A DNA stretch of 64,000 nucleotides, from positions 204,911 to 268,910 of the forward strand of contig JADNRY010000063.1 in NCBI GenBank assembly GCA_015501585.1. Direction: 5' to 3'. Every line of letters starts with the position of its first letter. Positions within the stretch are counted from its first letter, which is position 1. Below are positions 11,180-22,472 of this stretch, one piece after another. Below the pieces are notes generated by a model, which saw only the letters and a program-made list of their open reading frames with translations, made no database searches and was not told the origin of the DNA. The stretch is from Rhodocollybia butyracea (lineage: Eukaryota; Basidiomycota; Agaricomycetes; Agaricales; Omphalotaceae). The position numbers and the translations under genes are program-made.

Positions 11180-11187
11180 CTCATAGT
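11180..11187. repeat. Target-site duplication, right copy (ctcatagt)
   Basis: Identical to 413-420. It contains the stop codon (tca = TGA on the minus strand) of the ORF at 11181-11573. Confidence 0.95.
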
Positions 11188-11573
11188 TGCCCGTTAGAGC
11201 GAGTTGCATGGGCGCTTACCTGCTCACATGACCATCGGTCAAAAACGGTCCTGTCTAATCGGTTCGAAAACGGTCCAAACGGTCGGGCGTGGGAACCCTT
11301 GGTTTGAGGCTGTAGTCCCGCATGGCGCAGACGATCCTTTTTGTGACGTAGTTGAAGAAGACGGTCCAGAAGGTTCAAACTATCGAGGTCTTTCTGTATG
11401 ATGATATTACTGGAAACGCACAGCTGGTACTCTTCGAATAGTTCGTCTGAGTCGAGCTCCTCATCGGCATCGCTAGTGTATTCCTCCCACACTGGCTTCA
11501 GCTCGGCCTCAATCTGCGTGAGTTGCCCCACGAGAGTATCTTCAAGGCCGTCAATATCAATATTATCAGTCAT
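11181..11573 (-). CDS. Hypothetical acidic protein interrupted or abutted by the KDZ insertion
   Basis: Unrecognised. The ORF from the ATG at 11573 encodes 130 aa beginning M-T-D-N-I-D-I-D-G. A very acidic segment (S-D-A-D-E-E-L-D-S-D-E) is followed by a Leu/Lys-rich helical region and a basic end. The same frame is open up to 11921, but that part looks like 5' leader. The stop codon lies inside the 8-bp target duplication. A GTAAGC donor occurs after S-C-E-Q near 11219, so the real gene may have spliced here into an exon left of the transposon, with the KDZ element now sitting in that intron. It may be a transposon-associated ORF. Confidence 0.35.
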   Translation of the reverse strand: MTDNIDIDGLEDTLVGQLTQIEAELKPVWEEYTSDADEELDSDELFEEYQLCVSSNIIIQKDLDSLNLLDRLLQLRHKKDRLRHAGLQPQTKGSHARPFGPFSNRLDRTVFDRWSCEQVSAHATRSNGQL

Positions 11574-13346
11574 CTTGTGCAAGCGGTCGTAATAATTTGG
11601 TAGAGTATTTTCTAAAATACTCCGTGCAATGATCAATTTATGCGGCAAACACTGAGCTGAAAAAGCGTACCTGGGTGGAAGAGTTTCGTAACAGAGTGCA
11701 AGTACTTCAATAACGCAAGGAAATGAGCAAGGAACAGTTAAGATTGTGCTCCCGCTCGTAAGCCTTATATACTCCGCCTGGTGAACACAGCAGAGATCAT
11801 TATACGATCGAGTGTGGCGCAACCAAGGTACAGTCTGAAACAGGCGTTTATTCTCTTGATTAGGCGAGCGTATAGAAATCACGTTTATGATTGTGCAATC
11901 GGAACCTGAAGATAGAATCAACTCTATTTATGATCGTGTACTTTAAGTAGTACACTTTAAGAAGTACTACTTGTACAACTAGTTAAAAGCTACAAAATTA
12001 CTTAAAACTATGAAAATATGAAATCGTTTCAGAACAGTATCACGAACTGTAAATTATGCACACAATTCTTAAGAAGGGTATACTGAGAGTACGTTGAAAC
12101 TCACACTGTACTCTTAACATCCGGAAACTGCGATTGCGATCATCATGCCATATAGGCCTGCTTCGAGCAAGGCTACATGCAAGCGTGCCAACCAGCCTAA
12201 CCCTCAAAGCTCACACGATTACCGGTATCTATGTAAGATGGTCTGGATTCTCAAGACTACCGGTATCACCTGTTCACGACTGCGGTTTGAAAATATTATA
12301 CCAAAAGCACAGCTGCAGAAAAATGACTCATAGGTTATAACCGAACGCGGCGTAATCTGGGCGTAATGACTCCTGGTCGCGGAAAATACAATAAGAGTCG
12401 GCATGGGCTTTGTCCGATCTTCTTTTGTCTTTTCAAACAATAGACAGAAGTACTTTTAAATGCTTGACTACCCGTGGGCCTACATTATGGTAGCACTCGG
12501 AAATGACAATAAGTATCTCTTCGGCGCGGGCCAGTCACACCTTCTGTCTATTGTTTGAGCACTCCTTTGTCTTTTCAAACAATAGACAAAAGCACTATTA
12601 ATGCTCAGCCACTTGCTGAATTGCTGCCATTTTCTGTAAGTGCGAGGCAATAATGCCACGGAGACATTAAAACTCAAAGAATACTTAAAGAATACTTATC
12701 TTGATACTTATAGGTCACAAGAATAACTCGCTGTGCGTCTAGCAATATGGGATATGATTTGGATACTTGAAAACATGATGAGAGCCCGGTGCATATCAAT
12801 ATAGGCATGGTATAATATATCGTAGATACTGATCAATTGGTACAAGTGCTCATGAGTACTCGCTAGTGCTAGTTTTAGAGTTTGTGGAGGGCTAATTCCG
12901 GCGCAAAGTTGTGCAAACTATCCAAACACTAAATATAACCTTAATCATTGACTTACTCGATTGCGGTTAGATTTCCAGTGCAATCGTTAGTTACTTGTGA
13001 TGGTTCAGAACATCAGTGATACAGGCACACCTCTAACTACACCCACAGCCGAAGATACTCATAGTGTGCAGGTCACTCTTGTTGAGTGGAACGACACTCA
13101 TATAATTCTATTACAAAGTCCAGCTGAGAATTTATATCAAGATACTTAAATAGACTCAAAAATTCGAACGCAGTACAAGTTCAAGAAAGCCTGTGTAGTA
13201 AGGTAAAAGAAAGAAATCTGCTATATTCCGAGAGACAATTCAAATTCATATCGGTAGTCTGGATAGATGTCTTCCCAGTAAAGTTCAAATAATCTGTCCG
13301 AACATTAATCAGGATTCTAAACCACTAAGGGTACAATTAGAAAGAC
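11574..13346. other. AT-rich intergenic region
   Basis: No gene seen. It includes a palindromic stretch near 11939-11975 (agtagtac / gtactact) and the inverted-repeat cluster at 12421-12606. From about 13145 onward the sequence belongs to the duplicated block shared with 16435-17345. Confidence 0.55.
12421..12606. repeat. Inverted/direct repeat cluster around tcttttcaaacaatagaca
   Basis: tgtcttttcaaacaatagac occurs near 12426 and again near 12571. Its inverse, cttctgtctattgtttga, is near 12540. A 180-bp interval bounded by an 18-bp inverted repeat resembles a MITE or its remnant. Confidence 0.5.
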
Positions 13347-14080
13347 CTACGGTTCGACTGGTGAGTTGAACGGAAAACCCCGTGTTTCTGTTCGGAGTAA
13401 GACCCGAAGCAGATGTATCGCAAGTGTTCTCATCATCGTGCTGTCCATCCCTTCATGTGGTGGCACCCAAGGGGTGATGATTCCATGACTTCCAGGCAAT
13501 ATGAACTTCTCGTCCTCTGGTTTGCCTTCATTATAACGATCGGCAAGCCAATCACAGATGTAACAACACTTTTTGTTAATGCCAATAGCGCGGGAAGCCT
13601 TGATTAGGTCAAAGAGAAATTAAGCAGATAAGAAATAAGGATGCGGGTGGCTTGCCTTCAAATCGTGAGACTTCTCATTGAAACACATAAGAATGGCTTC
13701 GCAATGTGTGGTTCCACAAAACTGCGGAGTCTTATCAAGAACAGCCTTTAATTCTTCCTGCTTCACCAGAAATGAATCACGCTTTCTGCAAGCCCACTTG
13801 ATTATTGTCTGTGTAACGTCGCTTAAGAATGCAACAGATTCAGAAGGATCGACAGTCGGACATGGCGGTAGCACCACCAAATTGATAGTTATCTCAGTCT
13901 CCAAATCCATTTTATCATCTTGTTCACTATTGCATCGATCTAAGCATTCAATCATTGTATTATGAATAGGAATGTTGAGAGAGGAGAAAAAGACAAACTT
14001 CTGGAATGCATGCACTGACTGTGCTCAAAAAGCGCCGCAAAAACTGGAGTGGCGCATCATATGGTACTGTTAAAATTATG
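13145..14080. repeat. Segmental duplicate A (pairs with 16435-17345)
   Basis: Long imperfect direct repeat covering the 3' part of the deaminase gene and about 200 bp beyond its stop. Shared landmarks include gtgtttctgttcg and tgcatgcactgactgtg. Confidence 0.85.
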
Positions 14081-15469
14081 AGTGAAATGAAAGTCGGAAA
14101 ACAGATGACATACTACGGTCTATTTTGAGGTCCTTGTCTTGCTGACGATAGAAGGGTAGATCAAGAAACTCATCGCTACATGCACCACCCATTGAACTTG
14201 CCATGAAATTTGTCTTCAGGCAATCATTGAGCGTCTCCAGGTGCCAAAATTGAAGGGGCATGACTCTCAAAACCACATGCAAGTCGAGCAGATTTCTAGT
14301 CAACGAAGGGAGATCATCCAAAGATGACAGACAGATATTGCGGAGGAGTACGCGTATACGAGTGAACCAGCCGCTCACGTCTTTTGCACAGCATCGAAAT
14401 TCATTCTCGTTCACAGGTGTAAATTCCGGTAAGACCTTGAGAAGGTCGAAGTGAGCAGGAGAGCATTTAACACTCTGCGGGAACCTGGCACGACTGAACT
14501 CATCCTCGGCAATGGTCCAGTTACTCAGTCCAGAAAAGAGTCCACCCGAGGAAGCAGGCAGGGAAGTGTCACAAGTGGATGTGCTGCGAGTGATCCAGAA
14601 TTTAGTGTGGGATTGAGCACAACTGATGATTTTTTGATGACAAGCATTGGAAAAATAATGATAAACCTGGGGGTAACGCCCATAAATACTACCAGCAGCG
14701 ACAACGGAGAGAAAATCAAGTATATAGTTTTGAAAATATTTGGTGACTGGGGGAGAAGCACCGATATCGGAGCTGAGAATGGGTTAGTGTGGGATCGTTG
14801 CAAAAGCACCAACAATAACAAAACTGACGACAAAATCTCATTGCCTCTGATAGCAAGCTGGTGCTTCGTTAACGAGTGTCTCGGTTGTTGGTGTTCTGTG
14901 TTTGGATTTCTACTGAAGAGCTTGTCTTTTACGGATAAGTCACTGTTATATTAGCAGTAGGATGAACAAAATGTCAATCAAAGGCGAGCGGGTGACTCAC
15001 GTCGAAGCGATGGTTAACGAATAACTTTTGTTGGTAAAAAATACGGTCACGGCTACAGCTGGTTCCTGCGCTATCTCGCTACGGGTGAACAACGAAGCGA
15101 GGTATTGGAGATCTCCTATGCATTGCGACTCCAAGGGGGCTGGTGTTAATTGATCAAATACACGCCTTTCGTCGAATCGTAAGTTGAGGAAAGTGGAAAG
15201 ATATTGAATGAGATCGCGAAGATTCTGTTTAATAAGAGTGGCAACATATTCCTCGACGTCCTCCCTTCTGCGAATGTCTTTGCCAAGGTAGGTATGCATA
15301 CCAAGTGTCTGGAAACGGATAGATAATCGCGGAAGTAAAAAGAGAGACATCGTTGTCTCACTGGTGTACACCCGTTTTGTATCATCTGAGGATCGGGGGA
15401 TACGCCTACAAGTTCAAAGCTCCTGAGCTGAAACAAGCTACGGCCGCTCGTTTTTGTTGAATGGAGCAT
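13347..15469 (-). CDS. OTT_1508-like deaminase-fold protein
   Basis: Member of the deaminase superfamily branch that is expanded in basidiomycetes; its substrate is unknown. Minus-strand pieces that splice together are an N-terminal helical region (about 15370-15000), a middle exon about 14570-14100 (ending near R-L-S-F-H-S), an exon about 14000-13655 with the zinc/catalytic motif T-H-C-E-A-I, and a last exon 13600-13347 with the C-C-Y-I-C zinc motif, then P-G-S-H-G-I-I-T-P-W-V-P-P. The last intron has a GC donor (A-A-G|gcaagc), and the same GC donor is kept in the duplicate. The H-x-E and C-x2-C pair supports an active site. The start and first intron are uncertain; an ATG at 15469 is the furthest plausible one. 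Confidence 0.7.
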
Positions 15470-16607
15470 ATTTACCCTAGAATACTATTACAAAGTCCAA
15501 CTGAGGATTTCAATGATAAAACCAGTAAAACCCTACTGCGGGAAGGGAAGTAAACCGCAAGCCAATGCAAAGAATCCTGAAATATGGGCAAAACATCAGC
15601 ACAAATTGAGAAAATGAGCGCCCGGAAAATAAACCCTGCGCCGCAGGCTCCATGTCAACTACACCAAGAAATGGAAAAAAGCCATAGTAGAGCGCCCTCC
15701 TGTGGCCGCCGCGGTGAGCGGACAGGAAGGGGGTTTGGGGGAAACGTAGTGTCCCCAATACCGGCCCCTATGGCGAGTGGGAAGGAAGGAACATTACCAA
15801 CAAAAAGAACGGAGAAACAAACATGGAGAAACAAACACTTACAGTAATCTGGATCAATGTTCCTTGCGGCTTGCATCCAGCTGGCAGTGGGAAGGCTTGG
15901 AACATAACAAATGACCTTCATCAGCTACAGAGTAACATGTTACAGCAGCGCATACTAAGAATTCTTCTGCATGGGAGGTCCTGTAAGAGTACTTAACGGG
16001 AGATCATCAGTGATCAATGAAATTCGGGTGTGTGGGAGAGAAAAATGTGTTGAGGTGCGAGAAGTAAAAAGAGGGTTGTGAGGATCACGCGTGGGAGGGT
16101 ACAGCGAGGATATCATCGTTGGATGTGAGCCTACTAATGAACTACCTGGTTCAATGTAACTGCTTTTGCGAAGCCTGGCTCCTCTGCAGAGAATAAAAAG
16201 AGGTGAGGCAACGACCCAAAGGGAGCGAAGAAAGAGGACAGCAGACGCTAGGCTTTTTCAGAGAGAAAGTCGAAAGCGGCCGTAGCCATCACGTGGTCAC
16301 TGTGGTGTGCGGCCGGAGCGCCCCTGAGTTATGTGCTCATGCCCGGCGCCCAAAGCGCCCCAAAGGAACCAAACGCCCTCAAACGCCCCGGGGCGTCTGG
16401 GGCATTTCCCGCTTCAGACTTTTTCTCCCAGTAAAACGGCAAAATTCGAGCGCAGTACAGTAAGAAAGAGGAAGAAAACCTGCTATATTCCAAGACGCGA
16501 CTCAAGTGAATACCGGAGGCTTGGATGGATGTCTTCCCAGGTAAATTCGGGTGGTCTGGCCGAACATCAATCAAGATCCTAAACACGAAAGTGCAATTAG
16601 AAAAGAC
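15470..16607. other. Intergenic, no gene seen
   Basis: Open frames here are low-complexity and lack splice support. A GC-rich patch at 16335-16410 repeats cgcccc/aaacgcccc and holds the palindrome cgccccggggcg. From about 16435 the sequence is duplicate B of the deaminase 3' region. Confidence 0.5.
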
Positions 16608-17345
16608 CTACGATGGAGGTGATTCGATCTGTGAGTTAAACGGAAAGCCTCGTGTTTCTGTTCGAAGCAAAACCCGAAGTAGATGTATCGCAAGTGTTCT
16701 CATCATCGTGCTGTCCATTCCTTCATGTGGTGGCACCCAGGGAGTGATGATTCCATGACTCCCAGGCAATATGAACTTCTCGTCCTCTGGTTTGCAACGA
16801 TTGGCAAGCCAATCGCAGATGTAACAGCACTTTTTGTTAATGCCAATAGTGCGGGAAGCCTTTGTTGGTCAAAGAGAAATTAAGCAGATAATATATAGCG
16901 ATGGGGCTGGCTTGCCTTGAAATCGTGAGGCTGCTCGTTGAAACACAGAAGAATGGCTTCGCAATGTGTGGTTGTTCCACAAAACCGCGGAGTCTTGTCG
17001 AGAAGTTCCTTCAATTCTTCTCGCTTCACCGGAAATGAATCACGTTCTCTGCAAGCCCAATTAATTATTATCTGTATAACATCACTGTGACTTAGGAATC
17101 CAACAGATTTAAAAGGATCGACAGTCGGAGGTGGTGGTAGTACCACCAAGTTGATAGTTTCAGTTTCCAGATCCATTTTACCTATCTTGTTCACTATTGT
17201 ATCGATCTAAGTATTCAACCGTTGTATTATGGATAGAAATTGTGAAAGAGGAGAAGGACGAACCTCTGGAATGCATGCACTGACTGTGTTAAAAAGCGCC
17301 GCAAAAACTGGAGTGGCGCATCATATGGTGATTCTGCTCAAATTA
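16435..17345. repeat. Segmental duplicate B (pairs with 13145-14080)
   Basis: Direct repeat of the deaminase 3' block; see the entry at 13145. Confidence 0.85.
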
Positions 17346-17450
17346 TGAATGAGAACGCAAAGATTTTGTTTAGTAAGAGTGGCAACGTATTCCTCGACTT
17401 CCTCCTTTCTGCGAACGTCGTCGTTCATTAGGTATGCATACCGTACCGGT
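16608..17450 (-). pseudogene. Internally deleted copy of the OTT_1508-like deaminase
   Basis: The last two exons match the gene at 13347 closely: T-H-C-E-A-I-L, the GC-AG intron, C-C-Y-I-C-D-W-L and G-S-H-G-I-I-T-P-W, stop at 16608. At about 17345 the homology jumps to sequence equivalent to 15190-15310 of the intact gene (gtggcaacgtattcctcgac). Roughly 1.1 kb, including the middle exon, is therefore missing. A 9-base in-frame deletion also removes three residues after W-L-A-N-R. The remaining frame cannot encode the full family protein. Confidence 0.75.
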
Positions 17451-17519
17451 ATCTGGAGCAGTCTTACATGACAAATCTCGGCTCCATGCAAGTCATGTCC
17501 TCGTACTTGCTACCATCCT

Positions 17520-17670
17520 TATGTTGGCCCCGCAGTCTACCTTCTCTTCCGGAGTTAAGCTCGCTGCCTGCGCCCAGATGCCAGCTGTTTCCTGTACAGG
17601 ACCCTTTCGACGTCGTACGGCCAACTGGGCTGTGAACTCTTGTCATATCATCGAAGGACGTTTCCAGTTG
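17520..17670 (-). repeat. Dispersed repeat, inverted relative to its copies at 59495-59620 and 62270-62440
   Basis: Shares, in reverse orientation, ccttctctt..gagt-aagctcgctgcctg and gggc(c/t)gtgaa(c/t)tc..tatcat with the two regions downstream of alpha/beta hydrolase copies 2 and 3. Probably an old non-autonomous element. No coding content was recognised. Confidence 0.55.
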
Positions 17671-18455
17671 TGCTGCAACTGTATGTTTACTGGCAGGACT
17701 GTCTTCTACGGAACCGTCACCGCTATCAGCAGGAAGATTACCGTCCAAGCTTATGTGCATTCACAAACAATTTTTCATCCTTGTCCATATGATTTGAGCG
17801 CACAAGAATAAACCGTCTTTGGGTACGATATAAACCATTCCTGAATGCATGACTGATAAGCTCATATCAGTGGTGATAAACCTGGACCCACAGCACAAAA
17901 GGAATCAACGTGAAAGCAACACGTTCAAATGTTCTTCTTGCTAGATCGAGCTGATTACTGTGTGTTGTTCAAACGTTCAAAAATGATCCAATGGCCAGAA
18001 TGCATGCATTGACAAGGATCATGAATAAAAATTGCAACAACAGTACTGATACAAATCGATTAGTTAACGTGTTGGCAAGGAAAAAGAAGGGCAAAAGCTA
18101 CTGGTTAACCAGCTCGAGTGTGCGTGTGCGCGCCTTGGAAGATCCCACCACCACAAATCGAGATAAATCAGCAGCCCCGCTAGGCCCAGTTAAGTGTATA
18201 TACGGAAAGGCCCCTGAGCACATATAAGCAAAGATGAATTCCTGAGCCAACTGAAGAAAAGAGAGAGAGAGAGAAAAAGCAGAAAAGAAAAAGCACGATC
18301 AAGCGCAACACATAAATCAAAGTGGACACGCCACTACTCGGGTAGAGGGACAATGCACCACGAGTTATGTTCAGCACAACATAAGGAATAAAGATACTAG
18401 GGCAAAAGGATGGGATGGTGGGTATCATATCCCTTAGACCAACAAAAGGTATCCT
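17671..18455. other. Intergenic, no gene seen
   Basis: No convincing ORF. A purine-rich run (gaaaagagagagagagagaaaaag) lies near 18254-18280. The 3' UTR of the minus-strand gene at 18456 should be here. Confidence 0.55.
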
Positions 18456-19328
18456 TTATAGCGAGAAAGCGATGAGTCCAGCGATGGCGCTGAGGAGCAT
18501 AATGGGGGCAGTAGCGTGAGTCATAGCTCCGTTGCTGCTGGCCTCAAGAGGACCATTGTTGCCGACAGCGCCGAGAGGTCCAGCAGGAGCCGAAGAGGAA
18601 GCGCTAGCGGGTTGAGTGGGGGCAGAACCAGTGATAACCATACTGGAAAGCAAGTTTAAATTATTTTGCTCGTTCCAATGGCATAAGCACGTACGTGGTA
18701 CCAGTTACAGCAACAGAAGATGAGGCGGCAGAGGATGAGGCAGCTGATGAGGACGAAGCGTCACCAGAGATACAGCTGGTGTCAGAGCCCTGAGCGATAG
18801 TAAACTGAAAAAACAGTTATGACATGGAAATAACGTAGGACAAAGGGAAGCCGTACAGTGCCTGACCAAGCCACGTTTTCATTAGAATCTTCCAGGGATA
18901 ACTCAAGCTGAGTTCCCGCAGGAAGATTGGGAATCCAGGTAAGAGAATTGTTGTTAAGGGCTCCAAAGTCAACACTGAAAGATGAAGTTCAGCTTAATAG
19001 ATCTTACGAAAGTTTGAAGATAACATACACAGGAGTGCCACAAGGGTCTGAAGGGGAAACCGCAATAAGATCGAATGGTCTATAACAAACCTGTCAGTAA
19101 AAGCATCAATGAAGAAAAGATAAGCTTACCCAGAACCACCAGTCCAGTTAAAGGTGACGGGCTCGCACTAAAAGCAAACTTATGGGTTTTTGGCGCGATT
19201 TTCTTTCAGAGTTAGAGCCTTACTGTAGTAACCTCCTGGGGAGTGTCAATAGTCAAATCGGATTGGGCAGCGACGCCATTGAAAGCAGCAGCGGCAAAAA
19301 GAGTGACGGTAACGAGTGTGGCGAACAT
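18456..19328 (-). CDS. Secreted GPI-anchored Ser-rich protein of the Kre9/Knh1-like family
   Basis: Cell-surface protein of the Ser-Thr-rich GPI-anchored family. From the ATG at 19328 the signal peptide reads M-F-A-T-L-V-T-V-T-L-F-A-A-A-A-F and ends near G-V-A-A-Q. The Kre9/Knh1-type beta domain follows: D-L-T-I-D-T-P, C-E-P-V-T-F-N-W-T-G-G-S-G, P-F-D-L and L-T-W-I-P-N-L-P-A-G, ending in paired Cys (S-D-T-S-C). Next come Ser/Ala runs. The C-terminus is hydrophobic (A-P-I-M-L-L-S-A-I-A-G-L-I-A-F-S-L) after small residues, which fits a GPI signal. There are five or more short introns with clean GT-AG borders, and the small first and last exons fit this family. It probably sits in the wall or plasma membrane. 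Confidence 0.88.
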
Positions 19329-19598
19329 GTTTCACTAGATTCGTAGGGAGGGGAGAAAAAAGGAGGATTTATAGGAAGGTGGAAGTAGGGGAACAAGAGG
19401 CAACTTGGCCCAAATCTGGGCGCCGCTTTAGCCGTTATTGTTCAACAATTCCCACGTCTTTCCGGCAATATCATCCCGTTTCAAAAATTCAAAGTTCTTG
19501 GCACACGGCCAACAGGCCCGCACGACTTGGCCGCACGACTGCCGCACCCCCACTCATGAGTCTCAAAATTGAATAAATTAAATATACATCCTCCTGCT
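19329..19598. promoter_or_regulatory. Short intergenic region between two minus-strand genes
   Basis: Contains the promoter of the GPI protein gene and the 3' end of the citrate synthase gene. The alternative citrate synthase stop lies at 19599-19601. Confidence 0.5.
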
Positions 19599-19611
19599 CT
19601 ACACGACTTGC

Positions 19612-22234
19612 TCACAGCTTCGCTCCCTTGAACGTTGCAAGCATTGTGCGTTTAGTGATCCTGTATACGTGAAAAAATTTGGACATCATGTCAGTCAGTG
19701 TCGCCATGGTCACCATCTCGTGTATGCACTCACCCAGAATGGGATATCGATGAGGGCGACTTTTTCGCCGGAGGGCGTTCATTGACTGGACATATTCTCT
19801 CTTAGTTTCTCCGACATAAATCTAGGGAGGGGATTACGTTCAGATCAAGCGCATATAACGGTGCATCGTAGGTCCGTACCTGTCGTGGCCTCCATATTTT
19901 AACGCCGCCAGGTTGAAGCATCATCTGAACGAGGTCAAAATCATCCTGATTGCTTCAAGCGAATATGTGACTCACTTGCCGCCAATGGGCCAACCATCCT
20001 ACCACTCGGGGGACAGCAAATAGCACTGGAAAAAAGTCAAGGGGAAAACCTACACGTGCAATTACAGTAAATTATCATATCCTCATCTTTGAAAACAAGT
20101 TTCACGTACCCATAGCCCGATAAATGAGGCCACTGAGACCAAATCGTTTCAGCGCGCTGATTTCGTTTCATAAGATCATCTTAACTTACCTCCTAAGAAC
20201 AGAACAATTGAGTTTACACGGCAGCAGACGCGAGGTAAACACGTACCAAAAATCTACATTTGGGGCCAGTCTACGTTTGATGAAGTATTCGTCCTTCATT
20301 GCAGCCTCGTGGAGAGCCATAGCGGTCTCTAGCAGCTCATCTTTACCGGTTCTAGGTGACGTCAAGACTTGAATTGCGCCTTGGCAACTTGGTCAAAACT
20401 TACACTCTAAAGACCTCATCTGCAGTCTTCCGCACGATGAATGACCTCGGATCGGACTGCCACATCGTTAATTTGAGAAATCTTTCAATGAGTTTAATAA
20501 ACGTACAGTCTTGTAAACCCTTCAGGAACAGAACACACTGAATCACCGGTCTCTCAGTATGCAGGAACATGACGCACCGGTGTCCGAATCCTGAGAGAAC
20601 TTTTTCACGCTTCTTGACCGCTTCTAAGAAAGCTGGAACATTCGCAGGGCTACATAGACATACCTCCGGATCAACTATAGATATCATGTCTATTTGAAGA
20701 GGCTCACCTTCCTATGGAGATGAGCATTCGGATGACCGCTTCGTTTGCCCCTCCTAAAGATACATATGAGCTGCTTTGGATTCCTAAAAGTCACTATATC
20801 ACTACGAACCATGTAAAGGTCCGCTAATTCTAGTTAGTAGCATACCAGCCAGTCTCGACTAGATGACTCACTATAGTGATGCACACCCGGCGCTACAAAG
20901 AGATGAGAGAAAACTGAGAACTAAACTGGGATGGAATTGCAAAACACTCACGCAATAGCTGAATACGGATCTACCAAGGAACTTCCCGTCTGTAATACCG
21001 TCGTCGCAGATGCATTAAGCTCATGATCAGCGTGCAGTAGGAATAGCACGTCCAGAGCTTTCTCCAAAACTGGGTTTGGCTTGTAGTTTTCCTCACCGAG
21101 ATAGTCCATCTGGTATAAGAATCTTAATCGGGAAGCTGAGCGGCAGAATCAAAATGGCGTCAAGGGAGTGGTATACTCACGATCCAGTATAGCTCAGTCC
21201 AGTTGGAGGTGTAACAAAATTTCTGCCCTGTCGGACGCGATAGGCCATTCTGGCGGAGACGTAAGGAAGACTCTAGTACAAGGTGAAAATGACATACGCA
21301 GCGAGGGTAGTAGCCTTTCCAATCAATCTGTATATTTGCTTATCCATCACGGCGAACGATTCGGGGCTTCCTTTGGTGTACAGAGATTGACCTAGAGATT
21401 CTAACTCCACAAATTATTGCTTCGGATTGAGATGAACCACCAACCTTGCAGCGAAGGATTAGCCTCGCTATAATACGACCCGAGGTAGGCGAATGCACTA
21501 GTGAGGATGGCCATGGGATGTGCATCATAGCTACCGAAGAGATGTCAAGGATCCGGATAACACTCCTAAAGATGACCCATCACTAACCGAAAAGAGCGAA
21601 AGAACTGCTCGGCGTCTGCGTGCACAACAGCGTGATGCATGACCTCGTCCTCCCACACTTTAAGCTGGGGTTGGCTGGGCAGGGAACCATATATGAGAAG
21701 GTAAGCTAAAGAGGCGGTCAACAATCACAAGCAATCGCAGTATGGGTTTGATGCGGACCGGTTTCAAGATGGGAAGAGTGCAAAGCCAGTTGCTCGATGG
21801 GATATCCTCTATGCGGATGATTCAGATGATTGAACGGCTATATACCACGCGAATGAATGCACACCTGTAGCGAAGGACTTTGGATCACTTGAATAATGTT
21901 CAGTTTCAATGAGTCCAGTAAAACGTACCTCCAGCATCTCCATCAATGAAAGTAATTTCGCTCCTCATCACAGCGGTATTCAAGTAGCCCTTGTCGGATA
22001 CTCGGAGTCCCTTGGTAGTCTCATTCTCTTCTCTCTCACCTTTCTCCGGGTTTGCAGAAAGAACTTTGAACGCAGTGGCCGGGATGCTGTTATCTTCGAT
22101 GCTGGCGACACCAGTTAGATTAAATTCGTGTAAAGAGAGGAGTATAACGCATACGCGATGTCTACAGTCTTACCAGTACGATTATCGCGAACTGTAAGAC
22201 TGTTCTGAGAGGACGAAGGAGTAGGTTGACCCAT
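19612..22234 (-). CDS. Citrate synthase without a mitochondrial presequence, with alternative C-termini (A-K-L PTS1)
   Basis: Condenses acetyl-CoA and oxaloacetate to citrate. The start at 22234 gives M-G-Q-P-T-P-S-S-S with no cleavable presequence, which fits a cytosolic or peroxisomal isoform. Many short exons carry family motifs in order: [53 protein letters not shown] (catalytic His), G-P-L-H-G-G-A-N-E (catalytic His) and S-D-P-R-S-F (catalytic Asp), then [13 protein letters not shown] and I-W-R-P-R-Q. The last intron has two overlapping donors, 19733 (gtgagt) and 19729 (gtgcat), and one acceptor at 19661. The second donor ends the protein in L-A-T-F-K-G-A-K-L at 19612. The first shifts frame and ends without PTS1 at 19599. 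Confidence 0.93.
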
Positions 22235-22472
22235 AACTTATGTCGACTGGGGTATCGGTTTAGAAGGTTCACTGGTGCTGACTGGGTACTTATACGAAAA
22301 ACAATATGAATCTGCTGGACGCCAGGTAATAAAACTTATCCGGTGGCGCGCGCTAAAGCTAAAGACGCGTCGGTCGAAATCACATGAAAAAGTACCGATT
22401 AGCATACGAAGCTTAGCAAAGACCGATTTTCGCTCAATGTTGTCTACAGTAATTTTGACAAAATACATATTC

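Noticed and set aside
14525..14833. Open frame of 102 codons on the minus strand inside the deaminase gene, hydrophobic in places
   Set aside because: Lies between recognised exons and contains parts of an intron and of an exon in the wrong frame; not an independent membrane protein.
15584..16463. Two plus-strand frames of about 86 codons
   Set aside because: Low-complexity, no splice partners, no family features; partly overlaps the duplicated deaminase 3' block.
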